Source of the DNA: Bacteroidaceae bacterium
Lineage (GTDB): Bacteria; Bacteroidota; Bacteroidia; Bacteroidales; Bacteroidaceae
DNA: 56,231 nucleotides
Assembly (NCBI GenBank): GCA_017556045.1
Contig: JAFZFF010000072.1
Span: forward strand, 1 to 56,231
Direction of reading: 5' to 3'
Positions 10,001 to 19,680 of this stretch are shown here, one piece after another. The notes under the pieces were generated by a model that saw nothing but the letters and a program-made list of their open reading frames with translations, had not been told where the DNA came from and did no database searches. The translations under genes and the position numbers were made by a program. Position 1 is the stretch's first letter, and each line of letters starts with the position of its first letter.

Positions 10001-13000
10001 GCATCTTACGTGGAGCTGCTGCCTATAACTTTATGGCAGACTCTGCTGTACATATTGGAGATGTGACCATTACCATGACCACTCGCGATGGTAAGATGAG
10101 TGAAAATGCGACCGATTACTTCACGACTCCAGGGAAGTATTTCGATATTAAATTACGAAATACAGGTAGCAATCCACAGAAGGTAGGATTGCGCCTAACC
10201 TTGAACAATAAATATTATGGAGTCTCCGACAGTACTCTTATATTGCCCCCTGATAGTACGGTAAATCTTACAGAGACTCAACTCAACAATCTGTGTGGAG
10301 GTATTCCTTCAGAACGTATTTTTCAATTGGACACTCTTGGAAGTGACATCCAGCGCAAGGTTGCTCAGGAGATGAAGCTTCTTGATGGACAGAACAGTGT
10401 ACAAGCACTTGTATGGCAACTTTCCCAGGGTAAAGAACTATCCCAAATGGGAGAAAATGTAGACACGTTGGCTCTCGATAGCACCACATTCATCACCTCA
10501 TTCCGCGATGTTCAGATAGGCGAATTTGTTCTCTCTATACAAGAATCCCAACCTGTAGCAAAAAAAGACTCCTGCTACAGCGGAAAGGGTTATATTACCT
10601 GGAATGCGATGGGATTCCCCATGAGAATAGCTGTAGAGTTCGACTCTATCTATATTAACAAGGAAGCCGTAGTCTATCGTGGTCTTGTCAAATCTGCTCA
10701 GCGCAAAGGATTCGGAAATATCATCCCCTACGACATTTTCGATGGTGTCATTGATGCCAACGATGTGGAGAAAGCCAGTGAAAAGATTGAAGGTATGCTT
10801 TCTGGTACGGACTTTGCTCAATATTACAGTTATGCGACGGAGACTCTGGAAGCCATACCTATGACTTTTCAAGAAGGTCAGGCTATGCTCACCCTACCAC
10901 TCCGTATGCCAGAGTATCTAAAGGAAGAGAGCCCAGTTGACATCCAATTGCTCAGCATGGAGTTTCATCCTGATAAAGCCAATATGAACTTGTTGGCAGA
11001 ATTTGTACTTCCCGAAACCAATTATGTCACTTCGTCCAAAAATATATTGATATTCGGTGCCCCGCATCTGAGTATGTCTGATACGACACTTATCCCCAAA
11101 TCTGGAGAATTGGCGTTAATGACTGATTTGACAATTAAAGATCCCTCTTCGGGATTCAATATCACTTTCCTTGCTCCCAACAGTAAGGAGCCTCTTAGCA
11201 ATAGCGGTTGCTTTGTAACTTGGGAAGATGGTGAATTTGGCGAATTTGTTGTAGATGCCAAAATGGCGATTCCGAGCGAAGATATTCTTAAAGACGTAGA
11301 AGGAAAAGTCTCGGAAGGAGTAGCACCTGATATTCGCTTGACCGCACGTATTGCAGATAAGGAGGATTGGTTTGGACAGATTCGCATGGATGCATTCCAA
11401 TTGAAAGATGCTCCTGGTTATACCTTCGCTTTGGCAGGTAATGAAGCAGGTGTCCTTTATGACCATTCAAAACGAACTACACCTATTGGAGTAACTATAC
11501 CTGATGAGTATGATTGGGAACAAGCTGGACTTAAGAAAGGAGAGCTGAATGAATGGCAGGGATTCTATTTTGAGGAGCTCAGCGTACAGCTGCCAGAGTT
11601 TATCGAACTCAATGATGGCGGAGGTGACAAGCGCCTGAAGATAGGACTGCACCACACGATATATGATGACTCTGGTTTCTCGTGTGAGTTTGCCGCCAAG
11701 AATATCTTTGACCAGCACACCACTTCAATGGGTGGTTGGCGTATGTCGCTGGACGAGATTAACCTCACCATCCTGCAGAACGAATTCTCTAAGTTTGGTT
11801 TCAATGGAGAGTTTGAAGTTCCGTTACTCGAGGGTACTATCGGGTACGATGCCAAGGTGTTCTATGCCGACAAGAATACAGGAAAGGCCATTGCTAAGGA
11901 AAGTTCAGAGGAGAAGCAAACCGTAGCATCCGAAGAAGTCGATCGTGAGAATAGAGCCATCAAAATGATTTTTGAAACCCGTCAGACTGATAGCTTAAAA
12001 CTTGATTTCTTTGCCTGTGAGACTAATTTCAAGAAAGAAGAGACCTACTTTAATATCGTGTATTTCAACGAGGAGACAGAGGTGCAACTTTGCTTGGGAG
12101 GTACTATGAATATAGCGGGCGTAAAATCAGATAAATCGCCAATTAGTTTTGCTATCCCTGGTATCGATTTCTATGGTATGCGTTTGGCTAATTTTGAACG
12201 CAAAGAGGCTCTGCAGAATAATCTCTATTCCTTTGCATCCAAGTCGGGAGATTTCCATTTCGACCTTGGCCGTTGGAGCTTGGGCTCTATGGTACTTGGT
12301 GGTGAAAGCAATAAAGATGTAAAGAAGGATGAAGAGAAGAAGGACGAGGAGAAAGAAAATAAGGAAGAAAACGAAAAACTTCCCGAAATAGATTCGAATG
12401 TAGAGTATGGCCTCAATATGGCTGGGTTTAGCATCGGTATAGAGGAGTTCAGTACCGCAACCAATGCAGAGGGGCATTTTGGCCTTTATATCCAAGCCAA
12501 GACCTCACTGATGTCAATGATTACGGCTGAAGCTGGCTTCACTATTTGGGCCTCGATAGATACCAAAGAGATATCTGCCGACTACGAAGGTACCACCTTC
12601 AATGACCTTGAGGTGGAGTCTACGATGGGCGGAATGTACATCAAGGGTAGTCTGTCGGTGAAGAACGATGAGGAGTATGGTGACGGATACGCCGGAGCAT
12701 TGAAATTCCAGCTTCCAGGTAACCTCTTTACCGTAGATGCCAGTGGAGGCTACTTCCGTAAGGAGCATAGTGCAGGGTCAGGGTATACAGGAAAGTACTC
12801 ATGGGGATATTTTGAGTTGGCCGCGGGATCTAAAGCACTAGGTAGTCTGCAGCCTGTCTCTATCACCGAGATTGGTGGCGGATTCTATTTCAACTGCAAT
12901 GACCAGCACAAACCGACCTATGGTGTTGTGGGTGGCAAGTTCCTCATCGGGCTTACCGCTGGAGGTGATAATGTGATTGCAGGTAAGTTCGATGCTCTGA

Positions 13001-16000
13001 TGCTCTATGATATGGAAAATGATCGCATGACCAAGCTGCAACTGAGCGGAAAGGCTCATGTAATGGGTGGTAGTGTCGACGAAGATGGTGCCATTAATGC
13101 TGACGCAACGATTATATATGAACACACAGATAAAAAGAAATATTTCCAACTTACAGTATCTGTGGATGCTGTAGCTGATATGCAGGATATGGCTGAAAAA
13201 TTGGTTGCAGGGTATGTTCCTGGTATCAAATCTGCTACAGCTGGACTCCAAAGTGCTTTCGGACAAACAGAAGAGGATGTGTCTGATGCAGGTGCACAGC
13301 GCTCAGAGGATGGTAATGAGGGCAAGCAACAGCTCAAGGCCAGCGCAGGAGCGAATATGAACCTCGATCTGCTCATTGAGTTCAAGACGGACGTGAATCC
13401 CAATCCCAAGTGGCACTTGTGGCTTGGCAAACCGCAACCCGAGAGTGAGCGCTGTCAGGTGACTTTTATCGACTTCCAGTTGGGTGATAAGGATGACCCC
13501 ATCGCGATGTGGGCCAAGGTATGGGTAAACGCATATTTCTGTATAGGTAACGACTTGCCTATTGGACAGAATGGCCAAGTGCTTCCTCCTATCCCAGCCG
13601 AAGTCCAAGAATTCCTCGATGGCGATGGACTCGACGGTAAGCGCCAAAATTTATCAGCTACCGCGCAAAGCAAACGTGATGATGCTGTACAGAAGTTACT
13701 CAATGGTGGTATTAAGGGCGGAATGTTGTTTGGATCTGCTGCGGGTGCAACGATAGGTGCTAATATGGCCATTGCCTACTTCGATGTCACGATGATGGGC
13801 GGTTTTGACATTGCTTTGGTCAAACTGGCCGAGGGAGGCAGCAAGTGTTCTAACAACGGTCGTACGATGAGCGGTATCAATGGCTACTATGCCACTGGTC
13901 AGGCCTATGCATTGCTCAAGGGTGAAGTCGGTTTGATGATCAACCTCTGGATATTCAGCGGCAAGATCGCTTTGGTAAAGGCAGGTTTGGGAGCTAATAT
14001 ACAGGTAGGTTTTGCTCATCCGACATGGTTCTATGGCAAGGCTCGAGCCAAGTGTGAACTTTTTGGAGGACTCATCAAGTTTAACCAGGCCATCGAGATT
14101 GAAGCGGGCGACGTATGCGTACCCTACTACGCTAATCCTCTGCAGGACATCCAGATATTCGGTGACGTATATCCCGAATATGACAACAAGAGTGATGGAT
14201 GGGAAGAGGACAACAAAATATCACCCTACGCCATCCCACGCTTCACCACCAACATGCAGATAGGCACGCCTATCCGTCTGCTCGATGAGACCCGTCTGGC
14301 ACAGCTCGAAGCCGACGGCTACAATACCTCGGGTACTGGTTCGAAGAACGCCGAGCGCACCTACCGCTTCATGCTGGGCACACACACCGTCAAGGAGTAT
14401 GCCACCCCGAACGGTTCCCTGGCACGCCAGTACAGCGTGAACGCCATCAACACCACCGGCGACCGCACCAACTACACGCTGGAGCTGGGCGCCCTGAAGC
14501 CCGACACCTGCTACCATGTGCGCCTCATCGGATACGCCCAAGAGCAGAAGGGTGGCGTATGGGGACGTCCCTGGTTCTGCGACGAGGAGTCGAACTACGT
14601 CAACGTGCAGCGCCACTGGGGCGACACATGCGAATTCTACTTCCGCACCAAGTCACTGCCCCCACACATGACCGATGACGATGTCGCCCTTGCACGTCCC
14701 GACAACTGGGACATCGCAGCCAGCTCAGCCAGAGCCTTTATGTCTGAACTGGAGCGCCCCTACCTCTGTATGAAGCGCTCGCGTGCCGACCTCTTCAAGA
14801 GCGGCTACGATATGGTGGCTCGCATCGAATACTGGGGAGGCTCCAAATACAAGACCTTAGGCAAGGAGGTGCCCATCAGGGAATACATCGAGAACGAGGG
14901 CAATGCCAAGTATATCACCTGGCGCGTCACACAACCGATTGATGTCTCCATGCTGCGCAACGAATCGCTCAGGCACGCCACCTACTCTACCCGCTTCACC
15001 ATCCTGCGCATCAACCGCAGCAAGTACAACCAGTACCTCAAAGAGGGTGTGGAGAAGATTGTCAAGAGCAACATCCAGTATGAGAAATCCGAACTTAAGG
15101 CTTCGACAAAACAAGAGTTGGACCTTCTTAATGGCAAAGGAAAGGTTGTTGCTAACAATCAGAAACCTGCAGTCGGACAAAACAGCTTGCGGGGTGGACA
15201 GCTCAATGGATTGGTAGTGCAGGACAGCGACTTTGGTGAAGTGAATATGACCGAACTGTTTGCTCAGTTCGACACCGAGATGCAGGCCGAGATGAAGAAG
15301 GACGAAGTAGAGCATCAGATACGTGACTTTGTGCAGAGCATCGATATGAATGACTTTGCTGAGGTCATCTACACCTATCCGTTCTCTTATGTGTACGAAG
15401 AGACATTGCGCGACTATGTCATCAGCGAGATCAACAAGGGTCGCTTGAATATGGACAATTACAACTTCAATGCCGGTATCGATGTGCTCCTCTACGATCT
15501 CGACGATGAAGATGGTGTGCTCACCTATTCCAAGCAGCGCAGCAATAACACCTTCCTCAATACCACCAAGCAGCGTTGGGCAGGCTCCACCGTACCCTAC
15601 GCCTATGTCAATCCCTACTCGGCGTTCCTCTACCTCACTGATTATGCCTACTATGGAGGTATCGAGATGAAGAACTATAATTACAACCGCACGGGCGACA
15701 TCTACTCCAGTGAGAGTGGTATGTGGAAGACAAGGTCTATCGGCCAGTATTACAAATCTACGCCAACCTATGTGGGTAACCCCCTCTACAGTGTGGCGTA
15801 TCTAGTGTACAATGCCAATACGAAATCAAATACTCTCCATCTTGACCATACACTCTACAACTATGAGTATTTTTGGAATACCCTTACAAAAGATTCAAAG
15901 GGCTGGAATGGTTCACTAGTACTCAACAAGTCGGAGTTCAGCCTCTACAGTTTCCAAGAACGTATGAATCAGATTTCACCCAAGCTGGTTCGCACCAATT

Positions 16001-16596
16001 CCTACACCAAGCGTGACAGCAGGTCGAACCGCTGGCCATATATCCACAACCGCCTGCTCGAAATGATGGAGACAGATGCGTGGCTGGCTCAGATGTTTAC
16101 CCGATCAATGCGCGACTATCAGCGCAGTTTCGAGGACTATGTCGTGAAGAGCAAGACAGCCTCAAAGATTGACATTGATGCCGCAAAAGCAAGGACTTGG
16201 ATGAATACCCGTAGTCATTGGAATCTTAGTGTTGCAGGCCGTGGAGGTGCGAGCCAGTCTGATTACGTCACGCTGAAGGTGTATCAGATACCCTATATGT
16301 ATGGCATACTGAACGACCACGTATATGAGATAATACCTCAGGTGCGCCGCCAATATGCACGCAAGATCATTGACAATACGTACAACTACTATTTCAATGC
16401 ATCGCACTATCTCAATGGTATGGCCTATCTGCAATACCGTTTCATGCGCCCCAACGGCTACAACGTGAAGCAGAACGACGGCACACGCAACACAGGCCTG
16501 GTGGTGCGTCCGGGAGCGGAGAGCACCAACATCTATACGTATAAGTTTACAAAGCCATACAAGAACTATGAGTTCCTCTATGAAGAAACCCGATAA
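7051..16596 (+). CDS. Giant secreted protein, 3181 aa, with six TANFOR-like tandem repeats
   Basis: Signal peptide (MKARRIYILLVLFVLTVIHS..SAQ) followed by six degenerate repeats starting near residues 27, 352, 508, 671, 843 and 1004. Each opens with a V-(D/N/K)-V-T strand, then an aromatic plus P(G/A/S)(K/R) motif and (V/L)TN, and ends with L-P-G ... L ... GG. They resemble the Bacteroidetes TANFOR domain; that assignment is from memory. The middle (about 1150-1750) is beta-rich. A Lys/Glu-rich linker (KKDEEKKDEEKENKEE) sits near 1758. Residues about 1790-2350 hold Gly-rich barrel- or helix-like strands and a conserved-looking GINGYYATGQAYAL segment. The C-terminal 800 residues are Tyr/Asn/Arg-rich. 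There is no typical T9SS tail. Codon use and GC change abruptly inside the gene (AT-rich to about 14,220, then GC-rich, with AT-richer islands). Likely a surface fibre, adhesin or assembly scaffold; function not known. Confidence 0.8.
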   Translation: MKARRIYILLVLFVLTVIHSSVSAQQAHVNVTRLQNPLPPQISTYYENPGRFFSVSVTNTDTKIPIPVRLEFSLVGPIDGGADIWPASSSSYFMLTGKQSLPTGFIIAPGQTRYISSMELSQHMMSYPSSSYYAGGAISTAMTSAKEGVFGLLDEGHYGIKMIAKTNYDGEAGDIIGESTCFFDICYSATAPSFTNPQPEGFDFSSEYDVIRFPTEYAHFEWTIPQFNIQSLARNRQFSYEFKLYRMLPNQSPEEAVASNGIAFQQPGLLTPFCNIPYNIVENLRRGGTKHFVAQVTATPVVSDAHNPDYTLINNNGKSALMVLKFADDDTDNSGVVDNGLVIDKGDVGEQDFKVTVEPKFTKLTNELAPYFETPAKLFRLTIENKTTEDRTISVLLQFFKDNWGVCPSPNMQHSTKSLTIMAGETLTLSDEQLNDLAGGYDYDDVIAFKAKTGFIIGKPAQNTFPGTDYTVSARICKFTGKPVLREEVYGSARADFITDGEVNTDDIFKITFESRIDPIPTNVTTLFTQPSRHFTARIENLSNIPYDLRPTLHYKLLGDTIYTGGYADRFRESLHVEPGEVLELSDMSFNEMCGGFTEIFKIYDNGERIDTVRDFSTVLPAPDGNLVELALYDAKILSELYPEDKDYASKASLQHAYVELSSSASAFMGDVDVTITPKSAQMPGNIGAYFNKTSQLFEVTLTNTTNRMLKVSPRLLYMLGDNSSIQKVNGTPYAQYYIALKPRDSYTLTEDDHRTFFTSTSILSYTVDDKDQFAEIPDTIQIVPNFFNDEDNIISFDEENLAHIDVFDYDLLQMDKENPSDAIRGKGDCEFMSSSEYQLYDVNVNVTPLMNPMPGDGNAYAKLPGKLFGITLTNNTDQPIRGIPSIRYKFKDKTYVYSPLVEQYGEEYYLLEPKAKITLPATDFTRLAGGDRMIRTGGETTRDTLDTLDGILDLENENSVCVLLVDYDTLKVLAEENPDNMARILRGAAAYNFMADSAVHIGDVTITMTTRDGKMSENATDYFTTPGKYFDIKLRNTGSNPQKVGLRLTLNNKYYGVSDSTLILPPDSTVNLTETQLNNLCGGIPSERIFQLDTLGSDIQRKVAQEMKLLDGQNSVQALVWQLSQGKELSQMGENVDTLALDSTTFITSFRDVQIGEFVLSIQESQPVAKKDSCYSGKGYITWNAMGFPMRIAVEFDSIYINKEAVVYRGLVKSAQRKGFGNIIPYDIFDGVIDANDVEKASEKIEGMLSGTDFAQYYSYATETLEAIPMTFQEGQAMLTLPLRMPEYLKEESPVDIQLLSMEFHPDKANMNLLAEFVLPETNYVTSSKNILIFGAPHLSMSDTTLIPKSGELALMTDLTIKDPSSGFNITFLAPNSKEPLSNSGCFVTWEDGEFGEFVVDAKMAIPSEDILKDVEGKVSEGVAPDIRLTARIADKEDWFGQIRMDAFQLKDAPGYTFALAGNEAGVLYDHSKRTTPIGVTIPDEYDWEQAGLKKGELNEWQGFYFEELSVQLPEFIELNDGGGDKRLKIGLHHTIYDDSGFSCEFAAKNIFDQHTTSMGGWRMSLDEINLTILQNEFSKFGFNGEFEVPLLEGTIGYDAKVFYADKNTGKAIAKESSEEKQTVASEEVDRENRAIKMIFETRQTDSLKLDFFACETNFKKEETYFNIVYFNEETEVQLCLGGTMNIAGVKSDKSPISFAIPGIDFYGMRLANFERKEALQNNLYSFASKSGDFHFDLGRWSLGSMVLGGESNKDVKKDEEKKDEEKENKEENEKLPEIDSNVEYGLNMAGFSIGIEEFSTATNAEGHFGLYIQAKTSLMSMITAEAGFTIWASIDTKEISADYEGTTFNDLEVESTMGGMYIKGSLSVKNDEEYGDGYAGALKFQLPGNLFTVDASGGYFRKEHSAGSGYTGKYSWGYFELAAGSKALGSLQPVSITEIGGGFYFNCNDQHKPTYGVVGGKFLIGLTAGGDNVIAGKFDALMLYDMENDRMTKLQLSGKAHVMGGSVDEDGAINADATIIYEHTDKKKYFQLTVSVDAVADMQDMAEKLVAGYVPGIKSATAGLQSAFGQTEEDVSDAGAQRSEDGNEGKQQLKASAGANMNLDLLIEFKTDVNPNPKWHLWLGKPQPESERCQVTFIDFQLGDKDDPIAMWAKVWVNAYFCIGNDLPIGQNGQVLPPIPAEVQEFLDGDGLDGKRQNLSATAQSKRDDAVQKLLNGGIKGGMLFGSAAGATIGANMAIAYFDVTMMGGFDIALVKLAEGGSKCSNNGRTMSGINGYYATGQAYALLKGEVGLMINLWIFSGKIALVKAGLGANIQVGFAHPTWFYGKARAKCELFGGLIKFNQAIEIEAGDVCVPYYANPLQDIQIFGDVYPEYDNKSDGWEEDNKISPYAIPRFTTNMQIGTPIRLLDETRLAQLEADGYNTSGTGSKNAERTYRFMLGTHTVKEYATPNGSLARQYSVNAINTTGDRTNYTLELGALKPDTCYHVRLIGYAQEQKGGVWGRPWFCDEESNYVNVQRHWGDTCEFYFRTKSLPPHMTDDDVALARPDNWDIAASSARAFMSELERPYLCMKRSRADLFKSGYDMVARIEYWGGSKYKTLGKEVPIREYIENEGNAKYITWRVTQPIDVSMLRNESLRHATYSTRFTILRINRSKYNQYLKEGVEKIVKSNIQYEKSELKASTKQELDLLNGKGKVVANNQKPAVGQNSLRGGQLNGLVVQDSDFGEVNMTELFAQFDTEMQAEMKKDEVEHQIRDFVQSIDMNDFAEVIYTYPFSYVYEETLRDYVISEINKGRLNMDNYNFNAGIDVLLYDLDDEDGVLTYSKQRSNNTFLNTTKQRWAGSTVPYAYVNPYSAFLYLTDYAYYGGIEMKNYNYNRTGDIYSSESGMWKTRSIGQYYKSTPTYVGNPLYSVAYLVYNANTKSNTLHLDHTLYNYEYFWNTLTKDSKGWNGSLVLNKSEFSLYSFQERMNQISPKLVRTNSYTKRDSRSNRWPYIHNRLLEMMETDAWLAQMFTRSMRDYQRSFEDYVVKSKTASKIDIDAAKARTWMNTRSHWNLSVAGRGGASQSDYVTLKVYQIPYMYGILNDHVYEIIPQVRRQYARKIIDNTYNYYFNASHYLNGMAYLQYRFMRPNGYNVKQNDGTRNTGLVVRPGAESTNIYTYKFTKPYKNYEFLYEETR
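7129..10500 (+). repeat. Six tandem protein-domain repeats in the giant gene
   Basis: Repeat units begin near bases 7129, 8107, 8575, 9064, 9580 and 10063. Spacing is about 156-172 codons except the first unit, which carries an insertion. Signature openings are VNVTRLQNPLPPQISTYY, FKVTVEPKFTKLTNELAPYF, FKITFESRIDPIPTNVTTLF, VDVTITPKSAQMPGNIGAYF, VNVNVTPLMNPMPGDGNAYA and VTITMTTRDGKMSENATDYF. DNA identity is low, so these are old duplications at protein level rather than recent DNA repeats. Confidence 0.75.
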
Positions 16597-16609
16597 ACAC
16601 CATTTTACG

Positions 16610-18922
16610 ATGACAATGATGATACGACATATTGCAAGAAGAGTAGCCTCACTGCTGTTGACAGTGGGCATAGCCACTACGCTGATGGCACAGACCGATG
16701 ATGAGAAACCTGTATTGACCGACCTCAGTACTCTACCTACCGACTCGGTGGTGGAGCCGCCACATGCCTACAACATATATGTAACTACACGCTCCTACGA
16801 TGACAACATCTATATCCGCTGGGCCCCCGATGAGTATGTACCCTGGCGCACGCTCAACTATTGGGGCTACGATGTGGTGCGTGTGTGGCAGGATAAGGAC
16901 GTCATCGAAATGGACACGCTGGCACGTGTGAAGCCGCTATCGCTGGAGCAGTTCATCGAGTCGTTCGAGGCCAGCGACACACTGGCAGCTGCAGCTGCCG
17001 AGATTATCTACGGCAAGCGCACTGAGATAGGTAATACCGAGGCGCACCCGAACTCCATGGCATCCATCGTGGATCTGATGGAGGAGCAGCAGATGGTATA
17101 CAGCTACGCCATGCTCATCGCCGAGCAGCGGCGCGACATTGCCATAGCCATGGGTCTCGCCTTCGAAGACCGCACGGCCAGGGCCAACCGCGTGTACGAC
17201 TATGTGATAGCTCCCGTGGTGCCTGACTCTGTGCTCCGTATCAACCAATATGTCACCCGAGCCGACAAACTGGGCACGTGGAAACCTGAGCGCTACACCA
17301 CCACCATCACCGACTCCATACAGCCCCCTGCCAATGTGCTGCTCAAGTGGCAGCGCACACAGCAGTTCACCGCTTTCAGCATAGAGCGCCGCTGCGTGAG
17401 CAGGGGAGGGGAGTGGACTACCCTCAACGACAAGCCCTACATCATGATGCTTCAGGCCGAGGAGTACGAGGACGGATACAACCGATACCTTGACGAGATG
17501 GTACAGCCTGGCATCTACGAATACCGCATCAAGGGTTATGACATGTTTGGCGACCTGTCGGCTCCCTGCGCCTCACACCGCGTGGAGATGCCCGACCTCA
17601 TGCCGCCAGCTGCTCCACTCATCAAATATATAGAGATCATACGCCACGAAGACAGCCACCGCATCGATGCCCGCATCTTTATCCAGAAAGACACCATCGA
17701 GGAGGATCTGATGGGCTACATCCCCTTCTACCAGAACGAGAGCTACCAAGGAAATATTGGACAGTCTTTGCTGGATAGTATAGCTGGACAATTGTCGCAA
17801 GAACAAAAACAACTCTTGGACGAAGGACGCATGATGCCATTGGTAACAGATCCGATATCTCCTGATAATACAATACTTACAGTGGATGTTACGGGATTGG
17901 AAAGTGGTAAAATTATTGTAGTTGCTACAGATACCGCACTTAATATGACACATTCCATGCCGATACCCATACATATTGCGGATCTTAATCCTCCAACTCC
18001 TCCTTCTCATTTGCGTTCAGCGATGAGCCTCGATGGTGTATTAATGCTAAGCTGGACACCTTCACCGGAAGTTGATATCGAGGGATATGAAATCTATTGG
18101 GCGAATGATCCTTCTCAGACATTTATGCAAGTTGGTAGTTTTTATAAGAAGGACACCATGTTTATGGATACATTGTCACTGGCTACAGCAGAGCCATATC
18201 GATATTATTACGTTAAGTCTCGTGATTATTCAGGAAATGGTTCTGTGCCTTCAGATACATTACGTGTAGAACGACCAACTAACATCAAGCCACAGACTTG
18301 CCGTGTTGATTCATTATGGATGACATCAAAAACCGTAAATATGAGATGGTATCCTTCGCCAGAACCAGATGTGCTCAGTTATCATGTGTACAGACGCCTC
18401 GAAGGGGAAGATTCTTGGGAAGTGATACTCAAGTTGTCGCCAGACTCTTTGGTTAATAATAGGCTCTACATCGTGGATTCTCCTGCGCCTAATATGAATA
18501 AGCGCTATTACTATGCCATAGAGACTACAAACCGTAGTGGATTGTCGTCGGGTATGTCAATACAGACCTCTTTCCTTTTTAAAGGCGAAGTAGTGTTGCC
18601 TATCGAGATTAAACTCTTCGGACAGTTTAATGAGGAAACGAAAAAAGCTCAGTTGGCATGGGAGATTAATGGACTTACTGATGATATTAGAAAAGATGCA
18701 TATCTCGTGATATCACGTAAGAAAGATACAGACGAATTCTTCCGTTTCTTAAAGTCTGTATCTGTCAATGATGCACATACGATAGACCATAAACTTAACC
18801 CGGGTGAGGTCGCTGAATATGAAATTCGTTTACGCACAAATGAGGGAAGATTTAGTCCTTATAGCAATGTTGTTAAAGTGGAAAATACGTGTATGCCCGA
18901 AGATTCTAACGAGAGTAAATAA
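16610..18922 (+). CDS. Exported fibronectin type III protein
   Basis: About 770 residues. The ATG at 16610 gives a compact signal peptide (MTMMIRHIARRVASLLLTVG..LMAQ); in-frame ATGs at 16568 and 16580 would overlap the giant gene and make the peptide too long. Fibronectin-III-like modules are visible: NIYVTTRSYDDNIYIRWAPD near the start, PPANVLLKWQRTQQFTAFSIERR in the middle, and two clear units near the end (TPPSHLRSAMSLDGVLMLSW..YEIYW, and VDSLWMTSKTVNMRWYPSPEP..YHVYRR). No enzyme motif was found. Composition switches sharply near 17,745: upstream is GC-rich with C-ending codons, downstream AT-rich. It follows the 3181-aa gene by 13 bases. Probably an extracellular or periplasmic structural partner of that protein, by context. 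Confidence 0.75.
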   Translation: MTMMIRHIARRVASLLLTVGIATTLMAQTDDEKPVLTDLSTLPTDSVVEPPHAYNIYVTTRSYDDNIYIRWAPDEYVPWRTLNYWGYDVVRVWQDKDVIEMDTLARVKPLSLEQFIESFEASDTLAAAAAEIIYGKRTEIGNTEAHPNSMASIVDLMEEQQMVYSYAMLIAEQRRDIAIAMGLAFEDRTARANRVYDYVIAPVVPDSVLRINQYVTRADKLGTWKPERYTTTITDSIQPPANVLLKWQRTQQFTAFSIERRCVSRGGEWTTLNDKPYIMMLQAEEYEDGYNRYLDEMVQPGIYEYRIKGYDMFGDLSAPCASHRVEMPDLMPPAAPLIKYIEIIRHEDSHRIDARIFIQKDTIEEDLMGYIPFYQNESYQGNIGQSLLDSIAGQLSQEQKQLLDEGRMMPLVTDPISPDNTILTVDVTGLESGKIIVVATDTALNMTHSMPIPIHIADLNPPTPPSHLRSAMSLDGVLMLSWTPSPEVDIEGYEIYWANDPSQTFMQVGSFYKKDTMFMDTLSLATAEPYRYYYVKSRDYSGNGSVPSDTLRVERPTNIKPQTCRVDSLWMTSKTVNMRWYPSPEPDVLSYHVYRRLEGEDSWEVILKLSPDSLVNNRLYIVDSPAPNMNKRYYYAIETTNRSGLSSGMSIQTSFLFKGEVVLPIEIKLFGQFNEETKKAQLAWEINGLTDDIRKDAYLVISRKKDTDEFFRFLKSVSVNDAHTIDHKLNPGEVAEYEIRLRTNEGRFSPYSNVVKVENTCMPEDSNESK

Positions 18923-18923
18923 T

Positions 18924-19652
18924 ATGGGAAAAAGTAAATCTTTGATACTATGTATAGTGCTGATGACACTAACTTCATGTGCCGAGTTCTTCGAATTCAT
19001 TGAAATCGCAGAACGCACGGTACTAAATCCACTGTACAATGTCGAATTGTCACCAAATAGAGTTGATCTCTTGGTGGGTGATTCGGTTATTTTTAACACC
19101 GAAGTACTGCCAGATACAGCGGAAGCGACCTATCGTTGGTTTCTGTCAGACGCAAAAACGTCTGTGGTAAGCATAATAGGAAAACGTCTGTACGCTCGTA
19201 ATGAGGGAACTGTAACTGTGTATGTGGAGGCGTTACCACCGGGGATGACTTCTGATGATGTCCCTGCGGATAGTATGGTCATAGATTCATGCATGGTGAC
19301 GGTCTCGCGTCGAATAGAAATTCCATCTTTTGAATTCCCTTACGAAACGATTGTTATAGCTGCATTGGAACTAGCTGACACATTGGTCACTGATCCCGTT
19401 GAGGCTGCTCGTTTGACGGCATTGGTTGACGGTGAGGTTCGTGGACATGCTGAGGTTCGCAATGCTTTTGGCATTGATTATTTGGAACTTCGTATTGGTA
19501 GTCGTAAATCTTATGGAGAGGAAGTCACCATAGATTACTATAATCGCGAGTTGAGAAGAAGACATGTATTTACAACATTTATATTGGATGGTGAGACTCA
19601 TGGTACACTCTCCGATCCTATAGTATTCAAAGTGTCTTCTGAGAGTTTGTAA
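18924..19652 (+). CDS. Lipoprotein with Ig-like and AFVGDE-RG-type domains
   Basis: 242 residues. The start at 18924 gives MGKSKSLILCIVLMTLTSCAE, a standard lipobox (LTSC) ahead of Cys; the longer in-frame reading from 18804 lies inside the previous gene and is not used. It begins 1 base after the previous stop. Residues about 30-130 look like a Big_2 Ig-like domain (VELSPNRVDLLVGDSVIF). The C-terminal part (ALVDGEVRGHAEVRNAF ... GEEVTIDYYNRELRRRHVF) resembles the AFVGDE-RG domains found twice in the 1122-aa T9SS protein at the left end of the block. Location is inferred as the outer membrane or cell surface. Confidence 0.75.
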   Translation: MGKSKSLILCIVLMTLTSCAEFFEFIEIAERTVLNPLYNVELSPNRVDLLVGDSVIFNTEVLPDTAEATYRWFLSDAKTSVVSIIGKRLYARNEGTVTVYVEALPPGMTSDDVPADSMVIDSCMVTVSRRIEIPSFEFPYETIVIAALELADTLVTDPVEAARLTALVDGEVRGHAEVRNAFGIDYLELRIGSRKSYGEEVTIDYYNRELRRRHVFTTFILDGETHGTLSDPIVFKVSSESL

Positions 19653-19680
19653 TTTTATGTATAATAAAGTCTAAATATGT

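Noticed and set aside
18804-18923. Longer N-terminus for the operon lipoprotein
   Set aside because: The added 40 residues lie inside the FnIII gene and would hide a perfect lipoprotein signal beginning at 18924.
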